A DNA stretch of 64,000 bases from Porphyromonas sp. (GCA_030532365.1 JAUNLH010000003.1:1-64000), one strand, 5' to 3'; shown: positions 53,650 to 63,097, counted from the first letter of the stretch. A program made the numbers and translations. Notes: a model not told the origin generated them from the sequence alone.

Positions 53650-54177
53650 ATGGAACCAGCTCAAACTCCTAGACCCCAATTTCGCAATACGATCCAACTA
53701 GCCATGCAATCGGGAATGATTGTAGGGCTATTCTTTGTATTACAGGCTATTAGCTTCCTTCTATACAAACAGGGGATAATTTCTAGTCTGTTGCTAATCG
53801 GTGGGTTGATCATGGTGCCAGTATCACTAGTATTGACCGCGATCAAGTACCGTGACCGTCACCTCGGAGGTAAGATGCGGTATATGGAGGGGGTAGGCTA
53901 CATGATGTGGACCTATCTCTTCGCATTGATACTGGCGATAGTGGCATTTTATATCAGCACAAGGGTCTTGCTAAATAGCCCCGACTTCGTAGCTTTGCTA
54001 GAACAGTCTATAGAGATCGCCGAACAGATGATGGAGGGTACCGAAAATGCTGGTCTGCTATCGGAGGGGATGAGCAGCTTGACACCTCAATCTTTCACCC
54101 TATCTTTCCTCTCCTCATCTCTCTTCTTTGGGCTGATATTCATATACATAGCTGGGTTATTTATTAAACGTCGATAA
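53650..54177 (+). CDS. DUF4199 membrane protein
   Basis: A 175-residue inner-membrane protein with four hydrophobic segments (about residues 18-38, 43-62, 78-100 and 150-170) and a central region QSIEIAEQMMEGTENAG between TM3 and TM4. This arrangement fits DUF4199, which in Bacteroidetes usually sits next to a GT2 gene, as here (3-bp gap). A role in membrane glycolipid synthesis is inferred from this pairing. Confidence 0.85.
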   Translation: MEPAQTPRPQFRNTIQLAMQSGMIVGLFFVLQAISFLLYKQGIISSLLLIGGLIMVPVSLVLTAIKYRDRHLGGKMRYMEGVGYMMWTYLFALILAIVAFYISTRVLLNSPDFVALLEQSIEIAEQMMEGTENAGLLSEGMSSLTPQSFTLSFLSSSLFFGLIFIYIAGLFIKRR

Positions 54178-54180
54178 ATC

Positions 54181-55149
54181 ATGGCTTCTGACCTGCCTAC
54201 TAAGGACCTCACACTTCTCATCCCTCTCTACAACGAGGAGGAGTCGCTGAGAGAGCTACACGACTGGATCACGCGTGTCGTGCAAGGGATGAGTGTCTCG
54301 TATGAGATACTCCTCATAGATGATGGGAGTAACGATGGCTCCTGGGCTGTCGTAGAGGAGCTAAAGGCTAAGGACGATCACGTGAGAGCCGTCTGCTTCA
54401 ATCGCAACTATGGCAAGTCGCCGGCTCTGCAAGTGGGATTTGAGCGTGCAGAGGGTGCCGTGGTGATCACGATGGATGCTGACCTGCAGGACTCTCCAGA
54501 TGAGATCCCAGAGCTCTACCGACTGATCACCGAGGAGGGCTATGACCTCGTAAGTGGCTGGAAGAAAAAGCGCTACGACCCACTCTCCAAGACCATACCG
54601 ACGAAACTCTTTAATGCCACAGTGCGATGTTTCTCAGGGCTATCTCTGCATGACTTTAACTGCGGTCTTAAGTCGTACAGGTATGAAGTGGTGAAGGATC
54701 TGGAGGTGTACAACGACATGCACCGCTTCCTACCCTATATGGCTAAGATGGCGGGATACAATAAGATAGGAGAGAAGGTCGTGCAACACCATCCTAGGAA
54801 GTACGGTAAGACCAAGTTTGGGATGAGTCGCTTTGTCAATGGCTACCTCGACCTACTAGTGCTCTGGTTTACAGGTCGTTTTAGTAAGAAACCGATGCAC
54901 TTCTTTGGTCTGTGGGGGAGTGTCATGTTCTTGCTTGGCTTCATCGCCTTGATTGCCATATTGGCGCATAAATTTGTGGCACTGAATAAGGGCATCCCTG
55001 CACGTCTCGTAACTGATCTGCCGCAGTTTTACCTCGGTATCTTGGCAATCGTGCTGGGCGTACAGCTATTTCTAACAGGATTTATAGGAGAATTGCTGGC
55101 AAGGCAAGCTCCGAACCGCAATAATTACAACATCAGAGCGGAGTTATGA
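54181..55149 (+). CDS. GT2 glycosyltransferase, DPM-synthase/GtrB-like
   Basis: A 322-residue polyisoprenyl-phosphate glycosyltransferase. The catalytic domain (residues 8-230) has LLIPLYNEEESL, LLIDDGSNDGS, the metal-binding MDADLQDSPDEI and DFNCGLKSYR. Two C-terminal hydrophobic segments (about 240-265 and 280-305) anchor it. It presumably moves a sugar from a nucleotide donor to undecaprenyl phosphate. It follows DUF4199 and overlaps apbE as ATGA. Confidence 0.92.
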   Translation: MASDLPTKDLTLLIPLYNEEESLRELHDWITRVVQGMSVSYEILLIDDGSNDGSWAVVEELKAKDDHVRAVCFNRNYGKSPALQVGFERAEGAVVITMDADLQDSPDEIPELYRLITEEGYDLVSGWKKKRYDPLSKTIPTKLFNATVRCFSGLSLHDFNCGLKSYRYEVVKDLEVYNDMHRFLPYMAKMAGYNKIGEKVVQHHPRKYGKTKFGMSRFVNGYLDLLVLWFTGRFSKKPMHFFGLWGSVMFLLGFIALIAILAHKFVALNKGIPARLVTDLPQFYLGILAIVLGVQLFLTGFIGELLARQAPNRNNYNIRAEL

Positions 55150-56168
55150 TGAAGAGGATTGTCATTCTACTGTCCCTTGTAGCTAGTCTTCTAGCCGCAT
55201 GTGACAATAAGCCGAAGATGGAGTACTACAAAGAGTCGGGAGAGCGATTTCATACGCTTTACCACATCACCTACGAGAGCGACCGACTGCTAACAGAGCA
55301 GATAGACTCTACTATGACGCTCTTTAACGAGGTGCTCAACGTCTTTGACCCTACTTCGGTAGCGAGCCGATTTAACCTAAATCTCACCGACACCCTGCAC
55401 CCCATGCTGGCAGACGTGATCCTACAAGCCAAGGTGGTGAGTGAGGCGACCGGAGGGATGTACGACATCACAGGCGCTCCTCTCTTTGATCTATGGGGCT
55501 TCGGGACACGTAAGGGTGTCACTCGCCAGGCAACTCAGAGCGAGATCGACAGCATCATGGCATTTGTAGGGTATCAACTCCTAACGCTCGACGAGGCAAA
55601 CGGGCGCATCGTAAAGGCCGACCCCCGAGTGACCATCAACCCCTCTTCGCTCTCAAAAGGCTACGTCACCGATCTTGTGGCTCAGACTCTTGAGGAACAT
55701 GGTGTCGAGAACTATCTGGTGGAGATTGGCGGTGAGATAAAGGTCAAGGGCGTGAATCCTAGAGGGGAGTGCTGGAAGATAGCCGTAGACAAGCCCATTC
55801 CTGATCGGGACTCTTTCACGAGTGAGCCCATGTTTGTCCTACCTCTATGTGACGAGATAGGCGTCGCCTCGAGCGGTGATTACCGCAACTTCAAACTGCT
55901 CGAAGGGAAGAGAGTGGCACATACGATCAATAACCTAACTGGGTACCCTGCCCATCAAGACATACTGAGCTCCACCGTCGTAGCTTCCACCTCCATGGAA
56001 GCTGACGCCTGGGCTACCGCATTCATGGCATTGGGTCTGGAGAAATCTCTTGAGGTGCTGGAAAAACAACCTCACTTGGCTGTCTGTTTTATCTACGAGA
56101 ACCCAGAGAGTGGTCAGCTTACAACTTACGAGCGAGGATTAGACAACTTAGAGCTACTAGAGCAGTGA
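55146..56168 (+). CDS. apbE: FAD:protein FMN transferase ApbE (lipoprotein)
   Basis: Attaches FMN covalently to Thr/Ser of RnfG/NqrC-type proteins in the periplasm. The lipobox SLLAACDN is at about residues 16-23. Family blocks: YDITGAPLFDLWGFG, TINPSSLSKGYVTDLVAQ, YLVEIGGEIKVKG and STSMEADAWATAFMALG. Length 340 aa. Two start codons ATGATG; the first overlaps the GT2 stop. Its acceptor proteins are not in this window. Confidence 0.95.
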   Translation: MMKRIVILLSLVASLLAACDNKPKMEYYKESGERFHTLYHITYESDRLLTEQIDSTMTLFNEVLNVFDPTSVASRFNLNLTDTLHPMLADVILQAKVVSEATGGMYDITGAPLFDLWGFGTRKGVTRQATQSEIDSIMAFVGYQLLTLDEANGRIVKADPRVTINPSSLSKGYVTDLVAQTLEEHGVENYLVEIGGEIKVKGVNPRGECWKIAVDKPIPDRDSFTSEPMFVLPLCDEIGVASSGDYRNFKLLEGKRVAHTINNLTGYPAHQDILSSTVVASTSMEADAWATAFMALGLEKSLEVLEKQPHLAVCFIYENPESGQLTTYERGLDNLELLEQ

Positions 56169-56170
56169 CG

Positions 56171-56896
56171 ATGGCATACCCGACTAAGGATAATGAGTGG
56201 CACGACGTGCTCAACAACCTGCGCATCAAGTTGCGAAGGGAGATGAGCGGTGATGTCTCTATGAGTATGCAAGAGAAGGGGGTGCAGTATGGCATCAACT
56301 TCGGGGTGACGCTACCCAAGCTACAAGAGATGGCGGGATCTCTACCGCAGCAGAGTTCACTCGCAGAGCTTATGTGGTCGAAGGATGTTCGGGAGATGAA
56401 GCTCCTTGCCATCATGCTCTTAGAGCAGCAAGACCCATCTCCAGAGACCGTTTATCAGATGATCGCCGAGAGCCCTACCCTAGAGATGAGCGAGCAGATA
56501 GTGATCAGGCTGGTCGCTCAGCAGGAGTGGGCACCGGAGCTAGCTTTACGACTGTGGAAAGAGCAAGGCAGTATAAGTAAGGATATGATGACTACCTCAT
56601 ACATCATTCTTACAAGGCTGGCATTTCAAAGAGCGGTTCCTGCCAAGATCCTAGACCTAGCTCGCAGGGCGATTACACGGGATCTCAGCCAAGACCCAGC
56701 TGTACAACTCCAGACGTATATATTGAGGGCGCTCTCTACGATGGTAGAGAAACAACCCGAGCTACGTCCATGGGTGAGCGAGCTAGCTTTCGAACTAGCA
56801 AGCAACGACACTGACACTCCGCCTTACCTGATAGGCACCGAGCTGTTGTCATTGATCGATTTCATTGAAGCCGAAACTACGGAGGAACGCCCATGA
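56171..56896 (+). CDS. HEAT-repeat / DNA-alkylation-repair-like protein
   Basis: A 241-residue helical-repeat protein. Residues 40-110 (YGINFGVTLPKLQEMA, ELMWSKDVREMKLLAIMLLEQQ) resemble AlkD-type HEAT proteins, where the phrase W-x-S-x-x-x-E-x-x-L/A is common. The AlkD catalytic Asp and Trp cannot be assigned confidently. ATG at 56171 is chosen over GTG at 56165. It overlaps ung as ATGA, and this proximity to a repair glycosylase supports a DNA-related role. No activity is claimed. Confidence 0.7.
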   Translation: MAYPTKDNEWHDVLNNLRIKLRREMSGDVSMSMQEKGVQYGINFGVTLPKLQEMAGSLPQQSSLAELMWSKDVREMKLLAIMLLEQQDPSPETVYQMIAESPTLEMSEQIVIRLVAQQEWAPELALRLWKEQGSISKDMMTTSYIILTRLAFQRAVPAKILDLARRAITRDLSQDPAVQLQTYILRALSTMVEKQPELRPWVSELAFELASNDTDTPPYLIGTELLSLIDFIEAETTEERP

Positions 56897-57567
56897 ATGT
56901 TCAGATCCATCCCTCCTGGCAAGAGGTACTAAAAGAAGAGTTTAATCAGCCTTACTTCGGTGCGATAGCAGAACAGGTAAGGCATGCCTACCAGAGCTCA
57001 AGGTGCTATCCACCCGGATCTCTGATCTTCAACGCATTCAATCTCACACCCTTCGAAGATGTGAAGGTCGTCATCATCGGGCAGGATCCTTACCATGGCG
57101 ATGGTCAGGCAATGGGGCTAAGTTTCTCAGTACCTGCCAATTGCCCAATACCACCTTCGCTCCGAAACATATACAAGGAGCTAAGCAGCGACCTCCAGCT
57201 TCCGCCACCTCCGACAGGCGATCTCACCTCATGGGCACATCAGGGTGTGCTACTTCTCAACGCGACACTTACCGTCCAGGCGCACCAAGCCAAGTCGCAC
57301 CATTACATCGGTTGGGAGCGCTTTACAGACCGAGTGATCCAGCTCCTAAGCGACAAGCACGACCACCTAGTCTTCATACTATGGGGCAGCGATGCTCAGA
57401 GAAAAGAGCGCCTCATAGACCAACAAAAACATTACATACTCAAAGCTCCCCACCCCTCGCCCCTCTCGGCTCATAAAGGGTTCTTCGGAACTCAGCCCTT
57501 CTCAAAAACCAACATGTACCTGGTACAGAAGGGCATAAGACCAATCCAATGGGTAGAGGGACAGTAA
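56893..57567 (+). CDS. ung: Uracil-DNA glycosylase
   Basis: Excises uracil from DNA. The water-activating loop GQDPYHGD is at residues 63-70 with catalytic Asp65. The DNA-intercalating loop HPSPLSAHKGFFG follows near residue 187, and LLLNATLTV and ILWGSDAQ (uracil recognition) are in place. Length 224 aa. Its start overlaps the HEAT-like gene and is preceded by GGAGG 8 nt upstream, an unusually good SD for this phylum. Family 1 UDG; identity is firm. Confidence 0.96.
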   Translation: MNVQIHPSWQEVLKEEFNQPYFGAIAEQVRHAYQSSRCYPPGSLIFNAFNLTPFEDVKVVIIGQDPYHGDGQAMGLSFSVPANCPIPPSLRNIYKELSSDLQLPPPPTGDLTSWAHQGVLLLNATLTVQAHQAKSHHYIGWERFTDRVIQLLSDKHDHLVFILWGSDAQRKERLIDQQKHYILKAPHPSPLSAHKGFFGTQPFSKTNMYLVQKGIRPIQWVEGQ

Positions 57568-57595
57568 CTAACAACCAATAAAGCAACACAATAGG

Positions 57596-58612
57596 ATGAA
57601 AGAGATGAACATAGCAATCGTAGGTGCAAGTGGTGCCGTAGGGCAAGAGTTGATAAAGCTATTGGAGGAGAGGAAGTTTCCCTATAAGTCACTCCGACTC
57701 TTTGGTTCCAAGCGGAGTGCAGGCTCCACATATGTGGTGGGCGGAAAAGAGGTAACTGTGGAGCTGCTTGAAGAGGGAGACGCCTTTCGCGACATCGACA
57801 TCGCCTTCACCTCTGCTGGCGGTGACACTTCGCTAGCATTCGCTGAGACCATCACGAAGCACGGAGCTATCATGATCGACAATTCGAGTGCCTTCCGCAT
57901 GGATCCCGAAGTCCCTCTCGTGGTGCCTGAGATCAACGCCAAGCGAGCACTGGAGCATCCTAAAAACATCATTGCCAACCCCAACTGCACCACCATACAG
58001 ATGGTTGTCGCACTTGCCCCTATCCATCAGCTATCTCCTATCAGTCGCGTGCATGTCTCTACCTACCAGAGCGCTAGCGGAGCTGGTGCTAAGGGAATGG
58101 ATGAGCTCGAACGCCAGACACACGCCTATGGGGCAGGAGAAGAGCTTGAGGTGAAGAACTTTGCCTACCAGCTACTATTCAACCTGATCCCTCACATCGA
58201 TAGCTTTACCGATAATGGCTACACCAAAGAGGAGATGAAGATGGTACACGAGACAAAGAAAATCATGGAGGCAGACATCGCTGTGGTGCCCACATGTGTC
58301 CGCGTACCTATACTACGCGCCCACTCCGAGTCCGTCTGGGTCGAGACAGAGCGCCCACTGACTCTCGATGAAGTCCGAGAGGCATTTAGCACAGCTCCGG
58401 GCGTATCGCTTCTTGACAACCCAGAGAAAAAAGAATACCCCATGCCACTCTACCTCTCGGGCAAAGACGATGTCTACGTAGGAAGGATACGCAAAGACCT
58501 CACCAATCCAAGGGCACTCACATTCTGGTGCGTTAGCGACCAGATACGCAAGGGGGCGGCTCTCAACGCGGTGCAAATTGCAGAATATCTAGCCGCCCAC
58601 CTCGAAAGGTAA
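57596..58612 (+). CDS. asd: Aspartate-semialdehyde dehydrogenase
   Basis: Reduces aspartyl phosphate to the semialdehyde, at the branch point for lysine/DAP, methionine and threonine. The Rossmann motif [11 protein letters not shown] is at residues 10-20, the catalytic Cys131 is in NPNCTTIQM, and the His-containing C-terminal segment is present. Length 338 aa. It follows ung by 28 bp and links metabolically to dapL and dapF elsewhere in the window. An in-frame ATG three codons in is an alternative start. Confidence 0.95.
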   Translation: MKEMNIAIVGASGAVGQELIKLLEERKFPYKSLRLFGSKRSAGSTYVVGGKEVTVELLEEGDAFRDIDIAFTSAGGDTSLAFAETITKHGAIMIDNSSAFRMDPEVPLVVPEINAKRALEHPKNIIANPNCTTIQMVVALAPIHQLSPISRVHVSTYQSASGAGAKGMDELERQTHAYGAGEELEVKNFAYQLLFNLIPHIDSFTDNGYTKEEMKMVHETKKIMEADIAVVPTCVRVPILRAHSESVWVETERPLTLDEVREAFSTAPGVSLLDNPEKKEYPMPLYLSGKDDVYVGRIRKDLTNPRALTFWCVSDQIRKGAALNAVQIAEYLAAHLER

Positions 58613-58640
58613 ATTCAGAGCACCTTAGATCCTAAGGATT

Positions 58641-58826
58641 TCACTCACTGGGGATTACGATAGCGCAGATGATGTAAGCTAGAAGGCCTGACCCACCTAG
58701 CAGGATGAAGAGCACCCATAAGAGTCGGACCAACGTTGGGTCCATATCAAAGTACTTTGCAATCCCACCACAGACGCCAGCTAGCATCTTGTTACTTTTA
58801 CTTCTGTATAGTTTTCTCTCAGCCAT
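58641..58826 (-). CDS. PspC-domain small membrane protein
   Basis: A 61-residue protein with the PspC motif KMLAGVCGGIAKYFDMDPTLVRLLWVL and one or two hydrophobic segments at its C-terminal half (LFILLGGSGLLAYIICAIVI). In other bacteria PspC relates to envelope stress; small forms like this are common in Bacteroidetes. It is convergent with asd, with a small CCTTAG/CTAAGG dyad between. A -7 box lies at 58863-58870. Confidence 0.88.
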   Translation of the reverse strand: MAERKLYRSKSNKMLAGVCGGIAKYFDMDPTLVRLLWVLFILLGGSGLLAYIICAIVIPSE

Positions 58827-58862
58827 ATCACATATTTACATTTAATAGTTATAATATTACCC

Positions 58863-58870
58863 CAAATATA
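58863..58870 (-). promoter_or_regulatory. Putative -7 box of the pspC gene
   Basis: TATATTTG on the minus strand, 37 bp upstream of the pspC ATG. Confidence 0.45.
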
Positions 58871-59034
58871 GCTAAAAATCTTTATCCCACACATGGTAGG
58901 TTTCGCGTAGACGGCACGATAGACACGCTTAATATGGGATAAATAGAGGAGTTTCATAAATTATCGTCACATTTGCAGTAGTAGGAAATAATAAAGAAGT
59001 CAAGCACATACGTATAGATAATATAGAAATTAGG

Positions 59035-59817
59035 ATGATGAAGAAGACAATTAAACTTTTATCCGCAATGACACTAGTCATGCTGCTCACACTATCATGC
59101 AGCAATGGCAAGAACGAGAAGAACGAAGAGACAACCGAGACTACGACAGAAGCAGCTTGGGTGGCGACATACAGTGGTATCCTACCCTGCGCTGACTGCG
59201 ATGGCATCACTACCTACCTTAGCATCAAGGAAGGCAACACCTACTCCCTAACCACCAGCTACATCGGTGTCGAGGATCCGCAAACCTCCACACTAGAAGG
59301 CACCTATGAGTGGGTAGAAGAGGGCTCGATCATTAAGCTCAACGACATCGAAGAGGGCACCCGCTCACCTTACTTCAAGATTGAGGAGGACAAGGCACTA
59401 GCACTAGACATGGAGAGAAATGTTGTTGAGAGCGAGCTGGCTGAGCACTACATCCTCAAAAAGGTGCAAAACCCTGCACTCGAAGATAAGACATGGCAAC
59501 TCATTGAGTTTAAGGGCGAAGCTATCGAGGAGAGCACCCCAGAGATGTACTTCATCCACTTCGACTCCAGCCGTGGATTTGCCTACACAAAGGTAGCATG
59601 CAACAACATGAACTTCAGCTACAAAGTCGTAAGTGAGCAGGAGCTAGAGCTAACGAGAGGTGTGACTACCCTCATGGCTTGCCCAGAAGGAAGCATCGAG
59701 GATACCTATCGCGAAGCACTCAACTCCGCCACCCGCTACTCACTAGATTGTAAGACGCTGATCCTCACAGACGGCAGCGAGACCCCACTAGCCAAGTACA
59801 CGCTAGTTGAGGAGTAA
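59035..59817 (+). CDS. NlpE-META two-domain lipoprotein
   Basis: A 260-residue lipoprotein (lipobox TLSCSNG, Cys about residue 22). Residues 45-140 fit the NlpE N-terminal domain, with the CxxC of LPCADCDGI at about residues 58-66. Residues 145-255 are META-like (KTWQLIEFKGE, ACNNMNFSYKV, TTLMACPEG). NlpE monitors surface or copper stress in enterics; META (HslJ-like) domains occur in envelope proteins. The Cpx-type partner is not visible here, so a sensing role is only inference. Confidence 0.88.
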   Translation: MMKKTIKLLSAMTLVMLLTLSCSNGKNEKNEETTETTTEAAWVATYSGILPCADCDGITTYLSIKEGNTYSLTTSYIGVEDPQTSTLEGTYEWVEEGSIIKLNDIEEGTRSPYFKIEEDKALALDMERNVVESELAEHYILKKVQNPALEDKTWQLIEFKGEAIEESTPEMYFIHFDSSRGFAYTKVACNNMNFSYKVVSEQELELTRGVTTLMACPEGSIEDTYREALNSATRYSLDCKTLILTDGSETPLAKYTLVEE

Positions 59818-59852
59818 GAGCTAGAGCTGTATAAGCTAAGGCTTAACTGGGA

Positions 59853-59901
59853 GCCTATCCACGAAGGTATTCAGAGCAGACTCTGACCTTTGGGGGTAGG
59901 C
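59853..59901 (+). terminator. Long imperfect hairpin after the NlpE-META gene
   Basis: GCCTATCC, AAGG and TCAGAG on the left can pair with CTCTGA, CCTT and GGGGTAGGC on the right, around a CAGA loop. No clear U-run follows, so it may be a terminator or a structured 3' end. Confidence 0.4.
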
Positions 59902-59939
59902 CTCTCTGATTGTTACGAGATCCGAAGGGTGCAAAATCG

Positions 59940-60043
59940 CACCTCCGAACTTAGATTTTCTAAGTTCCCAACTTAGATACATCGAAGTTCGGAACTTCGA
60001 CAACTCTAAGTTCCCAACTCCGATCGGTCAAAGTTCCCAAGGA
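59940..60043. repeat. Pentad repeat element G (five 13-mers, 23-bp period)
   Basis: Units at 59940, 59962, 59985, 60008 and 60031, spacers 9, 10, 10 and 10 bp, total 104 bp. The last unit, AAGTTCCCAAGGA, has lost its right arm. It lies between the hairpin after the NlpE-META gene and the promoter of the outer-membrane protein gene, in a 427-bp gap. The stretch 60044-60208 shows nothing I recognise. Confidence 0.9.
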
Positions 60044-60208
60044 AGGTTCAGAAATAACTGTCACCTCTAGCAAATAGCATACTAGTTGCTATTGCCGTAA
60101 TTCGGATATTAGTGTTACAATACTAGTCATTATATGTACCTATTCGAACTCATATCCGCTTCGGACATTCAAAATGTAGATTATTCTACCTAAGGTCTAA
60201 TATTTCTG

Positions 60209-60216
60209 TATCTTTG
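60209..60216 (+). promoter_or_regulatory. -7 box of the outer-membrane protein operon
   Basis: TATCTTTG fits the consensus and ends 2 bp before an in-frame ATG at 60218, so transcription should begin after that ATG; the ATG at 60245 is then the first usable start. Confidence 0.55.
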
Positions 60217-60244
60217 CATGGAAAACTTTTTAGCTTTAGATAAT

Positions 60245-61573
60245 ATGAATCACATATCATACCTAAGAGAGGTCCAAGGACATCTCCTCATCGGCATATT
60301 GCTAGCGGCATCTGTACTAGCGATCCATGGCACTACAGCTCAGGCACAAGGGGTCGTCTCTACCCCTATCACGCGCTTGGGGTATGGCATCCTCGAGCAG
60401 CCAGCCACAGTAGCATGGAAGGGGATGGGAGGCGTAGGCATAGGTATGAGCAACAACAAAGTGATCAACCTAGCCAACCCTGCAGGTGCTGCCGCGACCG
60501 ACTCTCTATCATTCTTGATCGACCTTGGAGCATCAGTCAATATGGGTCATTATCGCGACGAGAAGCATAGCAAGTCCACATTTTTAGGAGGTCTAGATTA
60601 CCTTGCTTTGCAATTCCCTGTATACAAGGATCGAATCGCACTGAGTGCGGGCTTTATTCCCTTTTCTCACGCTGGTTATGGGCTAGTCCAGGAGGTGGAT
60701 ATCAAGGGAGAGGAGACCACCAGTACCATTGTGCAAAACTTTACAGGGAGTGGTTCGCTACAATCAGCATACGGAGGTATAGGAGTACGGGTGTGGGATG
60801 ACTTTATGATCGGAGCCAACGTCCGCTATCTCTTTGGTAAGCTCACACACACCGTACACACGATTCCGAGCTCCACGATCTTGTCTCAGACCTACAACGT
60901 CTACACACTGCGCCTCGCCTCACTAGGGCTGGACTTTGGCGCTCAGTACAGGATACGGCTCGGCAGTGAGTCGCAAGACAACATCATACTAGGTGCGACC
61001 TACACACCACAGCTGACCATCAAGCCTGAGCTCTCCTTCAACGAAAATCGCAACTACGGCTCAGCCGACAAGCCTCAGATTACGGAGCGCGCGGAGACGA
61101 TGGAGACAGCTACGCCCCATAAGATAGGGGTTGGATTTTCATGGAGCCGTGCGGATAAGATGATCATTGCTGGGGACTTCAGCACCTCACTCTGGGACTC
61201 AGTGAATAATATATTTGTCAACGACGGGCTCACCCTCACCAATAGCTATGCTGGAGCACTTGGGGTGGAGTTTTTGCCAGACCGCTACTCTAGGAAGTTT
61301 GCCGATAGGATGTACTACCGCGGTGGGGTGAACTACGAGTCTAACTACTATAAGACCGATCTCCTCGGGCAAACCCACAAAGTGGGCGTAACCTTTGGGA
61401 TAGGCATGCCTATATCATCGATCTCTACGGATAGGAGCTCCATCATCAATCTCACCCTCGGGTACGATAGGACCTTCTCTACCGTCCAGAGAGAGGTCTC
61501 TCAGAATATACTGAAGCTATCGCTAGGCATCACATTTAATGAAACATGGTTTAGAAAACTAAAGATATACTAA
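60245..61573 (+). CDS. Outer-membrane beta-barrel protein (OMPP1/FadL-like)
   Basis: A 442-residue exported protein with a signal peptide ending GTTAQAQG, then alternating beta-strands typical of a barrel (GIGVRVWDDFMIGANVRYLFG, DFGAQYRIRL) and a C-terminal LGITFNETWFRKLKIY. The N-terminal ANPAGAAAT region recalls the FadL/PorV type plug. A start at 60218 is possible but would overlap the -7 box. It heads a run with the TPR and lptC genes, suggesting an envelope-assembly neighbourhood. Ligand unknown. Confidence 0.78.
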   Translation: MNHISYLREVQGHLLIGILLAASVLAIHGTTAQAQGVVSTPITRLGYGILEQPATVAWKGMGGVGIGMSNNKVINLANPAGAAATDSLSFLIDLGASVNMGHYRDEKHSKSTFLGGLDYLALQFPVYKDRIALSAGFIPFSHAGYGLVQEVDIKGEETTSTIVQNFTGSGSLQSAYGGIGVRVWDDFMIGANVRYLFGKLTHTVHTIPSSTILSQTYNVYTLRLASLGLDFGAQYRIRLGSESQDNIILGATYTPQLTIKPELSFNENRNYGSADKPQITERAETMETATPHKIGVGFSWSRADKMIIAGDFSTSLWDSVNNIFVNDGLTLTNSYAGALGVEFLPDRYSRKFADRMYYRGGVNYESNYYKTDLLGQTHKVGVTFGIGMPISSISTDRSSIINLTLGYDRTFSTVQREVSQNILKLSLGITFNETWFRKLKIY

Positions 61574-61707
61574 CCGAATAAACCAAGCCCTCCTCAACGG
61601 GTCACAGGATTAAGCCAGGCTACTCTATCGAGTAGTCAACGTGAGAGAGGGAGGACCATGAAAAGGGAAAAGAAATTAAAACTACTGATTGAGAAGAAGA
61701 GAATATC

Positions 61708-63075
61708 ATGAAAAAGGTACTAACACTATTATCAGCACTGATCTTCAGTCTGACAGCAATGGCACAGACTGGTGTTGAAACCGGCACTCCATACGGCAAG
61801 GGCAATGACAGTATCGAGTGTGCAAAGAACATCGCATTCTACAAGACCTATGCAAAGAGCGAGAACTACGTCGATGCATACACCTTCTGGAAGCGTGTCT
61901 ACGACAATTGCCCTGGAGCGACAAAGGATACCTACATCATTGGTGCTAACATCCTCAAGTACAACATTGAGAATGCTAAGACAGCAGAGGAGCGCCAAAA
62001 GTGGATCGATGAGCTGATGACTATGTACGACGTGCGTATCAAGTACTTCGGAGACGACCCCAAGACTGGTAAGGACTATGTACTGGGCAATAAGGCTGCC
62101 GATTACATTAACTACATGGGAGCCGAGACAGACTACGTTAAGATCTACGACTGGCTGGTGGATGTGGTCAACGAGAAGAAGGAGAATACCGACCCTCTGA
62201 CCCTATCCTACTTCACCTTTGCCTCTATGGTCAAGATGATGCAAGACGACTCCTACAAAGAGCAGTACATCAATGAGCACTTGATGGTAGATGGCTTCTA
62301 CAACAAGAAGATTGAGGAGGCTATGGCTGCTGGTAACAATGCTGTAGCTGAGACCTACCAGAGCTTTAAGCAGACAGGTGAGGATAACTTCGCTGCCAGT
62401 GGTGCTGCAAGCTGTGAGGTAATGGAGAAGATCTATGCCCCTAAGATCGCAGAGCACAAGACTGATAAGGCATACCTAGAGAGCACCATTGCACTCTTCA
62501 AGAGCGTTGGTTGCACAGAGAGCCCTGTTTACTTCTCACTTTCTGAGAACCTCTACAACATAGAGCCAACAGCTGAGGCAGCCCTTGGTATTGCAGGTAA
62601 AGCGTACAAGGAGAAGAACTTCGACCGCGCTGAGAATTACTACAAGCAGGCGATCGAGCTAAGTGACGATCCTAGCGCACAGGCTGATGCATACTACCTA
62701 CTAGCTGTAATGAGCTACAACAGAGGCAACTACACTACAGCAAGAACTAATGCCAACAAGGCAATGCAGCTGAAGTCAAACTTCGGTGCTCCCTTGTTAC
62801 TTATCGCACAGATGTATGCTGCATCAGCACGCAACATCTTCCCCGACGACCCCGTCAAGCAGCGTGTAGTCTACTGTCTGGTAGTGGATAAGTGCGAGCG
62901 TGCAAGAGCCATTGACCCAAGTATTTCTGCTGAGGCTAACCGCCTGATTGGTACCTATCGTCAGCACTTCCCATCTAAGGAGGACGTATTTATGCACCCT
63001 GACCTACAAGAGGGCGGCTCCTTTACCGTTGGTGGCTGGATTGGCGAGACTACAACCATCAGAGTTTCTCAGTAA
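61708..63075 (+). CDS. Exported TPR-repeat protein
   Basis: A 455-residue secreted protein (signal MKKVLTLLSALIFSLTAMAQ) rich in Lys, Asn and Tyr. TPR units are clearest in the second half: ALGIAGKAYKEKNFDRAENYYKQAIELSDDPS and YLLAVMSYNRGNYTTARTNANKAMQLK at about residues 285-350. Near residue 395 is a CERARAIDPS motif. The family is common in Bacteroidales between an outer-membrane protein gene and lptC, as here. Its partners are unknown. Confidence 0.82.
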   Translation: MKKVLTLLSALIFSLTAMAQTGVETGTPYGKGNDSIECAKNIAFYKTYAKSENYVDAYTFWKRVYDNCPGATKDTYIIGANILKYNIENAKTAEERQKWIDELMTMYDVRIKYFGDDPKTGKDYVLGNKAADYINYMGAETDYVKIYDWLVDVVNEKKENTDPLTLSYFTFASMVKMMQDDSYKEQYINEHLMVDGFYNKKIEEAMAAGNNAVAETYQSFKQTGEDNFAASGAASCEVMEKIYAPKIAEHKTDKAYLESTIALFKSVGCTESPVYFSLSENLYNIEPTAEAALGIAGKAYKEKNFDRAENYYKQAIELSDDPSAQADAYYLLAVMSYNRGNYTTARTNANKAMQLKSNFGAPLLLIAQMYAASARNIFPDDPVKQRVVYCLVVDKCERARAIDPSISAEANRLIGTYRQHFPSKEDVFMHPDLQEGGSFTVGGWIGETTTIRVSQ

Positions 63076-63097
63076 GTAGCAAGAGAGACCCCTGATA

